Positions 35,996 through 44,082 of a stretch of 64,000 bases of DNA are shown here, one piece after another. How positions within the stretch are numbered: position 1 is the stretch's first letter; each line of letters begins with the position of its first letter. The stretch comes from [Clostridium] celerecrescens 18A. Lineage in GTDB: Bacteria; Bacillota; Clostridia; Lachnospirales; Lachnospiraceae. Below the pieces are notes generated by a model. It was given only the letters and a program-made list of their open reading frames with translations, ran no database searches and was not told where the DNA came from. The stretch spans positions 434,001 through 498,000 of the forward strand of contig NZ_PGET01000001.1 in the NCBI RefSeq assembly GCF_002797975.1. The letters are read 5' to 3'. Position numbers and translations under genes: made by a program.

Positions 35996-37039
35996 ATGAC
36001 TGACAAAGCATGGAAGGTACTAGGCTTTGCTATAGCATGCGGCAGTGCCGTATGGATAGGAACAGCAGATGTACAGGCCGCAAAATCAGAACCTAACCTT
36101 AAGACCGGTTCGCCAGTAGCAGGCATTTCGGTCTACATGGATCAATATCAGGATTCCATGAAACAGGAAGGAGCGGAAACGCCGGCCGGTCTTACGCAGG
36201 AAAAAATGAGGTATGGAACCTTCAACTCTATCTTTCAGAATCTTGGGGTGAGTGTGGTGGAGGATTCCTTGAACATCAGAAAAGAACCAAAGAATGATGC
36301 GGAAATCGTGGGGAAATTGAGAAACCATGCCGGCAGCAGTGTGCTGTCAGAAGAAAATGGCTGGTATAAAATAAAGTCAGGGCAGGTTACCGGTTATGTA
36401 TACGGAAAATATCTGACCACCGGACAGGATGCCAGAGCAATTGCCTACTATAACATGAAGCTGATGCTCCGGGTAGACACCGAAACCCTTCGGGTCCGCA
36501 GCAAACCGAATACGGATTCCGAAGTACTGGGCAAGATTCATGAGGGTGAAACATATCCTTTTATTTCCCATAACGGGGGATGGGCAAAATTCCAATATAA
36601 TGGTCAGATAGCCTATGCCTATGTACCAGAAAATGCCACAATCGCATTTACCATACCTGAAGCGGAAAAATGCAGTGACCTTCGCAATCAGGTTGTAAAC
36701 TATGCGGTCGGGTTTGTGGGAAACCCATACCGATGGGGCGGCACCAATCCTAATACAGGGGCGGACTGCTCCGGTTTTGTCCAGTATGTGATGGAGCATG
36801 CCGCAGGAGTTCATTTAGACCGTACCTCCAGGCAGCAGGCCGAAGAGGGAGAAGTCATACCAGCTTCCAGCATGGAGCCTGGCGACTTGCTGTTCTATGC
36901 AAGCGGAAGGCAGATTGACCACGTGGCCATGTATATTGGAAAGGGAAAAATCGTCCATGCGGCAAACCGCAGGAGCGGGATCAAAATCTCCACCTGGAAT
37001 TACAGGAAGCCAGTCACCATACGGCGGGTGATTCCATGA
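35996..37039 (+). CDS. Secreted NlpC/P60 endopeptidase with two SH3b domains
   Basis: About 347-aa exported peptidoglycan hydrolase. A signal peptide (hydrophobic VLGFAIACGSAVWIG, cleavage near VQA) is followed by two bacterial SH3 domains (about 85-145, with LNIRKEPKNDAEIVGKL, and 155-215, with LRVRSKPNTDSEVLGKI) that bind the wall. The C-terminal NlpC/P60 domain has catalytic Cys258 (GADCSGFV) and the His motifs DHVAMYIG and IVHAAN, implying cleavage of D-Glu-diaminoacid peptide bonds. Start at ATG 35996 with AAGGAAAG upstream; TTG at 35978 with its own AAAGGAAAGG is a real alternative that adds six residues including RRK. It ends the translation operon, which is unusual company. Confidence 0.9.
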   Translation: MTDKAWKVLGFAIACGSAVWIGTADVQAAKSEPNLKTGSPVAGISVYMDQYQDSMKQEGAETPAGLTQEKMRYGTFNSIFQNLGVSVVEDSLNIRKEPKNDAEIVGKLRNHAGSSVLSEENGWYKIKSGQVTGYVYGKYLTTGQDARAIAYYNMKLMLRVDTETLRVRSKPNTDSEVLGKIHEGETYPFISHNGGWAKFQYNGQIAYAYVPENATIAFTIPEAEKCSDLRNQVVNYAVGFVGNPYRWGGTNPNTGADCSGFVQYVMEHAAGVHLDRTSRQQAEEGEVIPASSMEPGDLLFYASGRQIDHVAMYIGKGKIVHAANRRSGIKISTWNYRKPVTIRRVIP

Positions 37040-37056
37040 CAATGATATTAAAAAAC

Positions 37057-37122
37057 AAAAATAAAGGTTGCAGATAGGCGCCCCATATGGAAGGGGCTTC
37101 CTGTCTGCAGCCTTTATTTTTA
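37057..37122 (+). terminator. Bidirectional terminator between NlpC/P60 and livF
   Basis: A long stem pairs AAAAATAAAGG-TTGCAGA with TCTGCAG-CCTTTATTTTT, with an inner GCCCC/GGGGC helix. A-rich on one side and T-rich on the other, it can serve both convergent operons. Confidence 0.9.
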
Positions 37123-37830
37123 ATTCTTCTTTTTTCCAAGATAAGCTGCTTTTACCGATTCGTCGGCCAACAGCTTTTTCCCGGACCCTGTCAAGGTGAT
37201 CCGCCCGGTTTCCAGAACGTAGCCAATATCAGCCGTGTGAAGAGCCATATTGGCATTTTGTTCGATGAGAAGAACGGTTACACCTTTTTTGTTGATCTCC
37301 CGGATAATAGTGAAGATATCCTTAACAATCAGCGGAGCAAGACCCAGAGAAGGTTCATCCATCATGAGGATCTTTGGCTGGCTCATAAGAGCCCTGGCAA
37401 CTGCCAGCATCTGCTGCTCGCCTCCTGAAAGAGTACCGGAAAGCTGCCAGCTCCTTTCTTTTAACCGGGGAAATAAATCATAAATCCAGTCGATATCCTC
37501 CTTAAGATCATCATTTCTTAAATAGGCTCCGATCTTGATATTTTCAATAACGGTCATATCCGGAAACACATGGCGCCCTTCCGGTACCAGGGCAATTCCT
37601 CTGGATATAATATCCGGAGTATCCTTGCCGATCAGTTCTTCCCCATCCAGGGTGATGCTGCTTCCGACTGATGGTTTTACCAGACCGACAATAGATTTTA
37701 AGGTCGTGCTTTTTCCGGCTCCATTGGCCCCGATCAGGGTCACAATGCTCTTATCCGGCACTTCAAAGGAAATTCCCTTAACGGCTTCAATTCCGCCGTA
37801 ATTCACTCGCAAGTTATCAATCTTCAGCAT
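37120..37830 (-). CDS. livF: Branched-chain amino-acid ABC transporter ATPase LivF
   Basis: 236-aa ATPase. Walker A GANGAGKST (about 33-41), Q-loop, signature LSGGEQQMLAVARAL, Walker B ILMMDEPSLGLAP and switch His region replaced by the LLIEQNANMALHTAD motif that marks LivF (Gln/Asn rather than His). It heterodimerises with LivG, whose 3' end it overlaps by 14 nt. Imports branched-chain or other hydrophobic amino acids, supplying a Stickland-fermenting cell. Confidence 0.93.
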   Translation of the reverse strand: MLKIDNLRVNYGGIEAVKGISFEVPDKSIVTLIGANGAGKSTTLKSIVGLVKPSVGSSITLDGEELIGKDTPDIISRGIALVPEGRHVFPDMTVIENIKIGAYLRNDDLKEDIDWIYDLFPRLKERSWQLSGTLSGGEQQMLAVARALMSQPKILMMDEPSLGLAPLIVKDIFTIIREINKKGVTVLLIEQNANMALHTADIGYVLETGRITLTGSGKKLLADESVKAAYLGKKKN

Positions 37831-38683
37831 CGTCGCTCACCCCCAGATATGCTTCAATTACCCGTTCATTGCTCTGGATATTCTCCGGCGTTCCCTGTGC
37901 GATCAGCTTACCGAAATCCAGAACATAGATGCGGTCGGAAATCTGCATGACAAGATCCATATGGTGCTCGATCATGAATACGGTAAGATGGTAAGAATCA
38001 CGGATCTGTTTGATAAAATCCGTTAATTCCTGCGTTTCCTGGGGATTCATGCCTGCAGCCGGCTCGTCGAGCAGCAGAAGTTTTGGCTCCGTTGCAAGGG
38101 CTCTGGCGATTTCTAAGCGCCTCTGTAAGCCATAGGGAAGGGAGGTGGCAATTTCATCCTTTAAATGGAGCAGATTCTGTTCTTCCAGAAGGGCAGCGGT
38201 TTCCGCCCGCATCCGTTCCTCTTCCCTGTGGTTTAACCGAAGGGTTGCGGAAAATACATTCTGTTTTGCACGCATGTGCTTTGCAATGAGCACGTTGTCA
38301 AAAACGGTCAGCTGTCCGAAAAGGCGAATGTTCTGGAAGGTACGGGCAATGCCCCTTTTTGTGATCACATCCGGCGTACTGCTGATTACTGAGATTGGAC
38401 CTGGCGTTACTTCTCCCAGATAGTTTTTTATCATTTTTCCCTTCGGGGTATTGGATAGAATGGTTTCCCCCATAAAGTCCACCTTCCCGTAGGTGGGCTC
38501 ATAAATACCGGTAACACAGTTAAATGCGGTTGTTTTTCCTGCGCCATTGGGACCGATTAAGGCCACGATTTCTCCCTGTTTTACGTCAAGGGTCAGACCG
38601 TTTACGGCCACAACACCGCCGAACTGCATGGTAATATCCTGCATGTGGAGCACGTTAATTGGAGTTTTTGCCGTGTTTGACAT
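37817..38683 (-). CDS. livG: Branched-chain amino-acid ABC transporter ATPase LivG
   Basis: 288-aa ATPase. Walker A GPNGAGKTT, the GIARTFQNIRLFGQLTVFDNVLIA Q-loop region, signature-like LPYGLQRRLEIARALA, Walker B LLLLDEPAAGMNP and FMIEHHMDLVM. Between Walker A and the Q-loop it has about 20 extra residues (around TPKGKMIKNYLGEVTPGPISVIS) compared with ordinary LivG, accounting for its length. The start is immediately next to the livM stop. Partner of LivF. Confidence 0.93.
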   Translation of the reverse strand: MSNTAKTPINVLHMQDITMQFGGVVAVNGLTLDVKQGEIVALIGPNGAGKTTAFNCVTGIYEPTYGKVDFMGETILSNTPKGKMIKNYLGEVTPGPISVISSTPDVITKRGIARTFQNIRLFGQLTVFDNVLIAKHMRAKQNVFSATLRLNHREEERMRAETAALLEEQNLLHLKDEIATSLPYGLQRRLEIARALATEPKLLLLDEPAAGMNPQETQELTDFIKQIRDSYHLTVFMIEHHMDLVMQISDRIYVLDFGKLIAQGTPENIQSNERVIEAYLGVSDDAED

Positions 38684-39795
38684 TATGCGTTATCTCCCTT
38701 CTGTGCTTTGCTTTTTCTCTTCAGCCTGGTTGGAATACTTCGGATAAGCCGACCAAGCCCATCCCAGGAAAATTCGTTGCTGCCCATGATCCCGCGGCGG
38801 TAGAAGAGCACCACCATCATCAATAAAATAGAAAAGATGACCATACGGAAACCGGAACGGAACAGGGGTACTTCAAATCCTCCGATAACCAGCGGGTTAT
38901 CAAAGAAACGAAGCCATTCCCTTCCTGCGGTGACCAGAAAGGCGCCGATGACGCTTCCCGTAATGCTTCCGATTCCTCCAAGGACTACGATTAAGAGGAT
39001 ATCGTAGGTTAAGTTGATGGAAAAGGTCTTCGAATCAATGGAGCGCATGAATATGGCCAGAAGTCCTCCGCCTACCCCTGTGAAAAAGGAAGAAATGACA
39101 AAGGCCAGTTCCTTATAACGGAATAAGTTAAGTCCCATGGCCTGAGCAGCCACTTCATCTTCACGGAGGGCCTTAAATGCGCGTCCGTAAGAGGAATTAA
39201 TGAGAAGGATCATTAAAAGGATGCAAAGAGCCGGAAGCCCAAAGGCTGTAAAAAGGTTAGGAAACCCGGGAATACTTTTTAATCCGTAGGAACCGTTAGT
39301 GATCTTGTCTAACTGAGGAGCCGCAATGACAGCCCGGATGATCTCGGAAAAGCCCAGGGTTGCAATCGCCAGATAATCACTTTTTAACCGGAGAACAGGA
39401 ATGCCGATAAGGGCGGCCATGGCTGCGGCGAGGAGCCCTGCGATAATTAAGGCCAGCCAGTAAGGGCAGTGTAAGTTTGCGATAGCAGGAGAGATGCCGC
39501 TAACATAGTAAACGCTCGCCCTGCTTTCAACCGGAATGGTAAGGATGGCTACGGTATAGGCTCCGATCGCCATAAAACCGGCCTGGCCTAAGGAGAATAA
39601 TCCCGTAAAGCCGGTAAGCAGGTTCATGGAAACGGCAACCACTGCGTAGATGGCACTTCGCTCCAGGATGGAAATCTGATAGCTGTACTGGGCGCTGTTA
39701 GCCTGTAAAAAAGCCAGCAGGCCGATAATGACCAGAAGAGCGGCCAGAGTATAAAGTTTGTTTTTGGAAACTGCATTTTTCTTCATAGGGGGCAC
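38683..39795 (-). CDS. livM: Branched-chain amino-acid ABC permease LivM
   Basis: 370-aa membrane permease with about ten hydrophobic stretches. Family marks: LLTGFTGLFSLGQAGFMAIGAY near residue 60, LKSDYLAIATLGFSEIIR near 133 and GRAFKALREDEVAAQAMG, the ATPase-coupling loop. The N-terminus is preceded by a short basic stretch and the C-terminal 30 residues are basic and cytoplasmic. Pairs with LivH, one base downstream of that gene's stop. Confidence 0.92.
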   Translation of the reverse strand: MPPMKKNAVSKNKLYTLAALLVIIGLLAFLQANSAQYSYQISILERSAIYAVVAVSMNLLTGFTGLFSLGQAGFMAIGAYTVAILTIPVESRASVYYVSGISPAIANLHCPYWLALIIAGLLAAAMAALIGIPVLRLKSDYLAIATLGFSEIIRAVIAAPQLDKITNGSYGLKSIPGFPNLFTAFGLPALCILLMILLINSSYGRAFKALREDEVAAQAMGLNLFRYKELAFVISSFFTGVGGGLLAIFMRSIDSKTFSINLTYDILLIVVLGGIGSITGSVIGAFLVTAGREWLRFFDNPLVIGGFEVPLFRSGFRMVIFSILLMMVVLFYRRGIMGSNEFSWDGLGRLIRSIPTRLKRKSKAQKGDNA

Positions 39796-39796
39796 C

Positions 39797-40678
39797 TCAC
39801 ACTTTATCGGTCGTCTTCTCGCCGAATAGTCCCGTAGGCTTGATCAGGAGAATGATGATTAGCAGAACAAAGGTAAATGCGTCGCTGAAGGTGGAATATC
39901 CCATAGCTACCAGGGCGGTTTCGCCAAGGCCAAGGATAAAGCCTCCGATCACGGCGCCTGGAATGCTGCCGATACCGCCGAATACTGCTGCAACAAAGCA
40001 TTTTAAGCCGGGCAGGGAGCCGGAGAACGGGAATACGGTCATTCGGTCCGTAAAATAAAGCACGGAGCCGACGGCGGCTAAAAGGGAGCCAATGGCAAAG
40101 GTAATGGTGATGATGCGGTTGATCTTGATTCCCATAAGGGCGGCAGTATCATAATCCTTTGCGACCGCGCGCATGGCCATGCCGATTTTTGTCTTATTGA
40201 TCAGGGTGATAAGCCCATAAACAATGATAAGGGTCAGGACCGGCGTTAAGAATGTTACAAAGGATGCGGAAAGACCGCCGATCTGGTAGATCTTCTTTAG
40301 AAACGGAATCTCCGGATACCCCTTTGGCAGGGCTGTGAACAGATAGGTAGCCAGATTCTGCAAAAGGTAGGAGACACCGATAGCAGAAATCATGACGGAC
40401 ATTCTGGGTGCGGTACGTAAGGGGCGGTAAGCCACCCGTTCGATGGATACGCCTAATAATACGGTGACCAGTAAAACCACTGGAATGGAAATGTACCATG
40501 GAAAACTTGCCATGGCAAATATCATAAAATAACCGGCCATCATGAAGATATCGCCGTGGGCGAAGTTGATGAGCCGCAGGATACCGTAAACCAGGGTATA
40601 ACCAATGGCAATCAGCGCATAGGCGCCGCCTAGGGAGATACCGGTCAGGCACTGCTGTAAAAAGGTTGTAAGACTCAT
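39797..40678 (-). CDS. livH: Branched-chain amino-acid ABC permease LivH
   Basis: 293-aa membrane permease. Marks: LTGISLGGAYALIAIGYTLVYGILRLINFAHGDIFMMAGY at the start, MAMRAVAKDYDTAALMGI (coupling loop) and the GLKCFVAAVFGGIGSIPGAVIGG block. It follows livJ after a 120-nt gap that holds a strong hairpin (40734-40761). AGGAGGCATTTCGCC lies before the ATG. Confidence 0.93.
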   Translation of the reverse strand: MSLTTFLQQCLTGISLGGAYALIAIGYTLVYGILRLINFAHGDIFMMAGYFMIFAMASFPWYISIPVVLLVTVLLGVSIERVAYRPLRTAPRMSVMISAIGVSYLLQNLATYLFTALPKGYPEIPFLKKIYQIGGLSASFVTFLTPVLTLIIVYGLITLINKTKIGMAMRAVAKDYDTAALMGIKINRIITITFAIGSLLAAVGSVLYFTDRMTVFPFSGSLPGLKCFVAAVFGGIGSIPGAVIGGFILGLGETALVAMGYSTFSDAFTFVLLIIILLIKPTGLFGEKTTDKV

Positions 40679-40733
40679 GTGGCGAAATGCCTCCTATCTG
40701 TTGAGTATGTAATGAAATATGCACAAATGGAAC

Positions 40734-40761
40734 GAGTGGGGAAGGAAATACGTCCCCACTC
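40734..40761 (-). other. Intercistronic hairpin between livJ and livH
   Basis: GAGTGGGGA and TCCCCACTC form a perfect 9-bp stem with a 10-nt loop and no U-tract after it. It probably protects the upstream binding-protein message from 3' exonucleases or lets only part of transcription continue, giving more LivJ than permease. Confidence 0.7.
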
Positions 40762-40798
40762 ATCTGGTATTGACTGCATTGTCACGGTATCTCAGATA

Positions 40799-41977
40799 TT
40801 ATTTAACCGTAGTAGTCGTTAAGAATTTAAATTTGCCGTTTTCAATGGTTTTTATGAATGCCATGTCTTTCTTGGCATCTCCGTTTTCATCAAAGGATAT
40901 GCTTCCGGTAACGCCGTCAATGGATACGCCCTTTAATGCATCACGGATAGCGGTACCGTCTGTGGAGCCGGCGGTTTCAATGGCCTTTAATGCGCAGAGG
41001 TAAGAATCATAGCCGAGTGCAGATACAGCAGGGATGATTTCGTCCTGCTTATTTTCCTTTAAGTAAGCCTTAAAGCCGGAGATAAAGGCAGCTGCTTCCT
41101 CGTTGGCCGGTTCTGCCTCGTCAAAGAAGGTAGAAAGGACAACGCCTTCTGCGGAATTACCTGCGTTTTCGATGATGGTGGAGTTCTCCCAGGTATCACC
41201 GGCAGCGATGGTAGCTGTAATTCCAAGTTCACGGGCCTGCTTGATGATAAGAGGAGCCGTAGTAATGGAAGATGGTGCAAAAATGATATCAGGATTCTGG
41301 GCTTTGATGTTTGTAAGGATTGCCTTAAAGTCAGTCTGGTTGGTCTGGAACTGTTCTTCGCTGACAATATTGCCGCCTAAGCCTGTGAATGCAGTTTTGA
41401 AGAAGGAACCAAGGCCGGAGGAATAATCATCTCCTAACTGGGTGATGACGGCAGCCGTCTTTGCCCCGTTGTCATTGGCATAATTGGCCATGACTGTACC
41501 CTGGAACGGATCCAGGAAACATACCCGGAAATAGAAATCATTTCCCTGGGTTACCTGAGGGTTGGTACAGGAGGCGCCTATGGCAGGAATTTTAGCATCT
41601 GCAAATATCTGTCCTGCTGCAATGGAAACACCGGAACCATAGCTTCCCAGCACAACGGAAACCTTTTCGCTTACAAGCTTCTGTGCAGCGTTGACTGCTT
41701 CCGTTTTATCGGATTTGTTATCCACTTCCACCAATTCCACCTTATACTCCTCTCCTCCGATTGTAACCGTTGGATGAGTCTGCCTTGCGTAGCGCATTCC
41801 CAGGACTTCCTGTAACCCGCCCCCTCCGTTTTCTCCGGTGGTAGGCTCGAACACGCCGATCTTAACGACCTTTTCGCCTCCGGAGGCAGAAGATGAGGAA
41901 CCAGTGCTGCAGCCGGCGACCATGCTGGCGCTCATACATACTGCAAGAGTGATTGCAAATACTTTTTTCAATTTCAT
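40799..41977 (-). CDS. livJ: Branched-chain amino-acid binding lipoprotein LivJ
   Basis: 392-aa substrate-binding lipoprotein of the periplasmic-binding fold I (Leu/Ile/Val) family. Lipobox VAGC with Cys23 ends the signal peptide; a short Ser-rich tether follows. Fold marks: VKIGVFEPTTGENGGGG, VSVVLGSYGSGVSIAAGQIFADAKIPAIGASCTNPQVTQ and GYDSYLCALKAIETAGSTDGTAIRDALKGV. First gene of the liv operon with its own promoter, AAGGAGG site and leader inverted repeat. The ligand could be any branched-chain or related amino acid. Confidence 0.92.
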   Translation of the reverse strand: MKLKKVFAITLAVCMSASMVAGCSTGSSSSASGGEKVVKIGVFEPTTGENGGGGLQEVLGMRYARQTHPTVTIGGEEYKVELVEVDNKSDKTEAVNAAQKLVSEKVSVVLGSYGSGVSIAAGQIFADAKIPAIGASCTNPQVTQGNDFYFRVCFLDPFQGTVMANYANDNGAKTAAVITQLGDDYSSGLGSFFKTAFTGLGGNIVSEEQFQTNQTDFKAILTNIKAQNPDIIFAPSSITTAPLIIKQARELGITATIAAGDTWENSTIIENAGNSAEGVVLSTFFDEAEPANEEAAAFISGFKAYLKENKQDEIIPAVSALGYDSYLCALKAIETAGSTDGTAIRDALKGVSIDGVTGSISFDENGDAKKDMAFIKTIENGKFKFLTTTTVK

Positions 41978-41996
41978 AAATGATATCCTCCTTTAT

Positions 41997-42038
41997 GTGT
42001 ATCTCATGCAAACACAACTGTCTCTCGTGCAGATACAC
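41997..42038 (-). promoter_or_regulatory. Inverted repeat in the livJ leader
   Basis: GTGTATCT (41997-42004) and AGATACAC (42031-42038) are perfect inverted repeats around a 26-nt loop, between promoter and ribosome site. It could be a 5' hairpin or a dimeric repressor site. No known riboswitch is recognised. Confidence 0.45.
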
Positions 42039-42048
42039 GTTGCATTAT

Positions 42049-42077
42049 ATTATATACAGAAGATTGAAAAAGTGCAA
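42049..42077 (-). promoter_or_regulatory. Promoter of the liv operon
   Basis: Minus strand TTGCAC (42077-42072), 17 bp, TATAAT (42054-42049). Confidence 0.8.
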
Positions 42078-42129
42078 GAAAAAAATGAAAGAAAATTATA
42101 ATTTAAAGAAAAAAACTTTTTTTGCAATA

Positions 42130-42169
42130 AAACAAGGAGTCCGAACCCTTTTTTAAGAGTCCGAACTCC
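42130..42169 (-). terminator. Terminator of pyrG
   Basis: Minus strand GGAGTTCGGAC and GTTCGGACTCC pair over 11 bp including two G-U wobbles, followed by TTGTTTTA. It separates pyrG from the liv promoter. Confidence 0.75.
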
Positions 42170-42193
42170 CTATTATATGTTATAATCTAATTG

Positions 42194-43798
42194 TTAACGG
42201 TTTTTAATGGACGCACCTATGAAATCCCGAAACAGCGGATGAGGTCTGTTAGGTCTTGATTTAAACTCCGGATGTGCCTGTGTGGCGATGAACCAGGGAT
42301 GAGATGGAATTTCTACCATTTCCACAATCCGTCCATCCGGTGAGATACCGGAAAGCTTCATCCCAGCATTTACCAGATCATCACGGTAATCATTATTTAC
42401 CTCATAGCGGTGTCTGTGACGCTCATGGATCAGTTCTTCCCCGTATACTTCAAAAGCCTTGGAAGATTTGTCCAGCACACAGGGATAGGAGCCAAGTCTC
42501 AGTGTGCCTCCGATGTCCTCGATGCCGTTCTGGTCCGGCATTAAGTGGATGACCGGATGAGTGGTTTCTTCATCAAGTTCTGAGGTATGTGCGTCACCAA
42601 AGCCTGCTACGTGGCGTGCAAACTCCACGATGGCCATCTGCATGCCGAGACAGAGGCCAAGGAATGGGATGTTGTTTTCCCGGGCATAACGGATGGATGA
42701 GATCTTTCCTTCAATGCCGCGGCTTCCAAAACCGCCGGGGACCAGAATTCCGTTCACATCACTGAAAAGGCTGGCTGCGTTTTCATCGGTAACAAGTTCT
42801 GAATCGATCCATTTAATATGAACCTTGGCCCGGTGGAAGACACCTCCGTGTTTTAATGCTTCCACTACGGAGATATAGGCATCGTGAAGCTGGATGTATT
42901 TTCCTACCAGGGCGACCGTGACTTCCTTCTCCGGATGCTTCCAGTTATCGATCATTAAGGTCCAGTCCGCTAAGTCTGGCTTGGGGCAGGGAAGGTTTAA
43001 GCTTTCACATGCTACTTCAGCTAAATGCTCTTCCTCCATGGAAAGAGGAAGCTCATACAATACTTCCACATCTAAGTTTTGAAGTACATGGGTTTTGGGA
43101 ACGTTACAGAATTGTGCGATTTTGCTTCGGATTCCGTCATCAAGGGGCAGTTCGGAACGGCATACAATGATGTCGGGCTGGATACCCATTCCCTGTAAGT
43201 CTTTTACACTGGACTGGGTGGGTTTGGTCTTTAGTTCGCCGGAAACCTTTAGATATGGAACCAAGGTCACGTGGATGAGAATGACGTTCTCGTGGCCTGC
43301 TTCACGTTGGAATTGACGGATCGCTTCAAGGAATGGCTGGCTTTCGATGTCGCCTACCGTTCCGCCTACTTCTATAATGGCGATCTCTGTTTCAGAGGAG
43401 TTGCTGTTGCTGCAGTGAAAACGGCTTTTGATTTCGTCTGTAATGTGAGGGATAACCTGTACGGTGCCACCCCCGAAGTCCCCGCGCCGTTCACGGGTCA
43501 GTACGGTCCAATAGACCTTACCGGTAGTAACGTTGGAATTTTGAGTCAGATTTTCGTCGATAAATCGTTCGTAATGGCCAAGGTCGAGATCGGTTTCAGC
43601 ACCGTCCTCTGTGACGAAAACCTCACCATGCTGCACTGGATTCATGGTACCCGGATCAATGTTGATGTACGGATCAAATTTCTGCATAGTGACCTTATAG
43701 CCTCTGGCCTTAAGCAGACGTCCAAGAGATGCTGCGGTAATACCTTTGCCAAGCCCGGATACAACTCCTCCGGTGACAAATACGTATTTCACTGACAT
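42194..43798 (-). CDS. pyrG: CTP synthase
   Basis: 534-aa enzyme that aminates UTP to CTP with glutamine. N-terminal synthetase domain: [30 protein letters not shown] (ATP loop) and the [10 protein letters not shown] region. C-terminal class I glutaminase: [11 protein letters not shown], nucleophile Cys in [11 protein letters not shown], and the His-Glu pair in [15 protein letters not shown]. Full length. Monocistronic. Its leader on the minus strand has no obvious pyrG-type attenuator. Confidence 0.97.
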   Translation of the reverse strand: MSVKYVFVTGGVVSGLGKGITAASLGRLLKARGYKVTMQKFDPYINIDPGTMNPVQHGEVFVTEDGAETDLDLGHYERFIDENLTQNSNVTTGKVYWTVLTRERRGDFGGGTVQVIPHITDEIKSRFHCSNSNSSETEIAIIEVGGTVGDIESQPFLEAIRQFQREAGHENVILIHVTLVPYLKVSGELKTKPTQSSVKDLQGMGIQPDIIVCRSELPLDDGIRSKIAQFCNVPKTHVLQNLDVEVLYELPLSMEEEHLAEVACESLNLPCPKPDLADWTLMIDNWKHPEKEVTVALVGKYIQLHDAYISVVEALKHGGVFHRAKVHIKWIDSELVTDENAASLFSDVNGILVPGGFGSRGIEGKISSIRYARENNIPFLGLCLGMQMAIVEFARHVAGFGDAHTSELDEETTHPVIHLMPDQNGIEDIGGTLRLGSYPCVLDKSSKAFEVYGEELIHERHRHRYEVNNDYRDDLVNAGMKLSGISPDGRIVEMVEIPSHPWFIATQAHPEFKSRPNRPHPLFRDFIGASIKNR

Positions 43799-43848
43799 AA
43801 CAGTGTAACCTCCTTTTGTAATGGTATGGGAATATTTTTAAAAAAGAA

Positions 43849-43877
43849 ATTATACAGCTATTCTTTGAAAAAATCCA
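43849..43877 (-). promoter_or_regulatory. Possible promoter of pyrG
   Basis: Minus strand TATAAT (43854-43849) with TGGATT 17 bp upstream. The -10 is perfect, the -35 weak. Confidence 0.45.
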
Positions 43878-44002
43878 GTGTTCTATGAAAAAACTAAGAA
43901 TATAAAGTATAAAATATTGTCTGTAAGTTTTCTTATGGTAAAAATTCATGGCTGTTAAATAAAACCAGCCCAGGTGTTTATAAGGATTTAATAATTCTTT
44001 TC

Positions 44003-44031
44003 TTGATTTATGGGGAAACTGACACTATAAT
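44003..44031 (+). promoter_or_regulatory. Promoter of ftsH
   Basis: TTGATT (44003-44008), 17 bp, TATAAT (44026-44031), 52 nt before the ATG. Confidence 0.75.
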
Positions 44032-44082
44032 GATAGAGGTATAAAATGGGTAGAAACTATCCGGATTGGAGAATTCACACAG

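Noticed and set aside
43799..43877. CTP-sensing attenuator of pyrG
   Set aside because: No G-run at the expected start and no leader terminator stem are seen.
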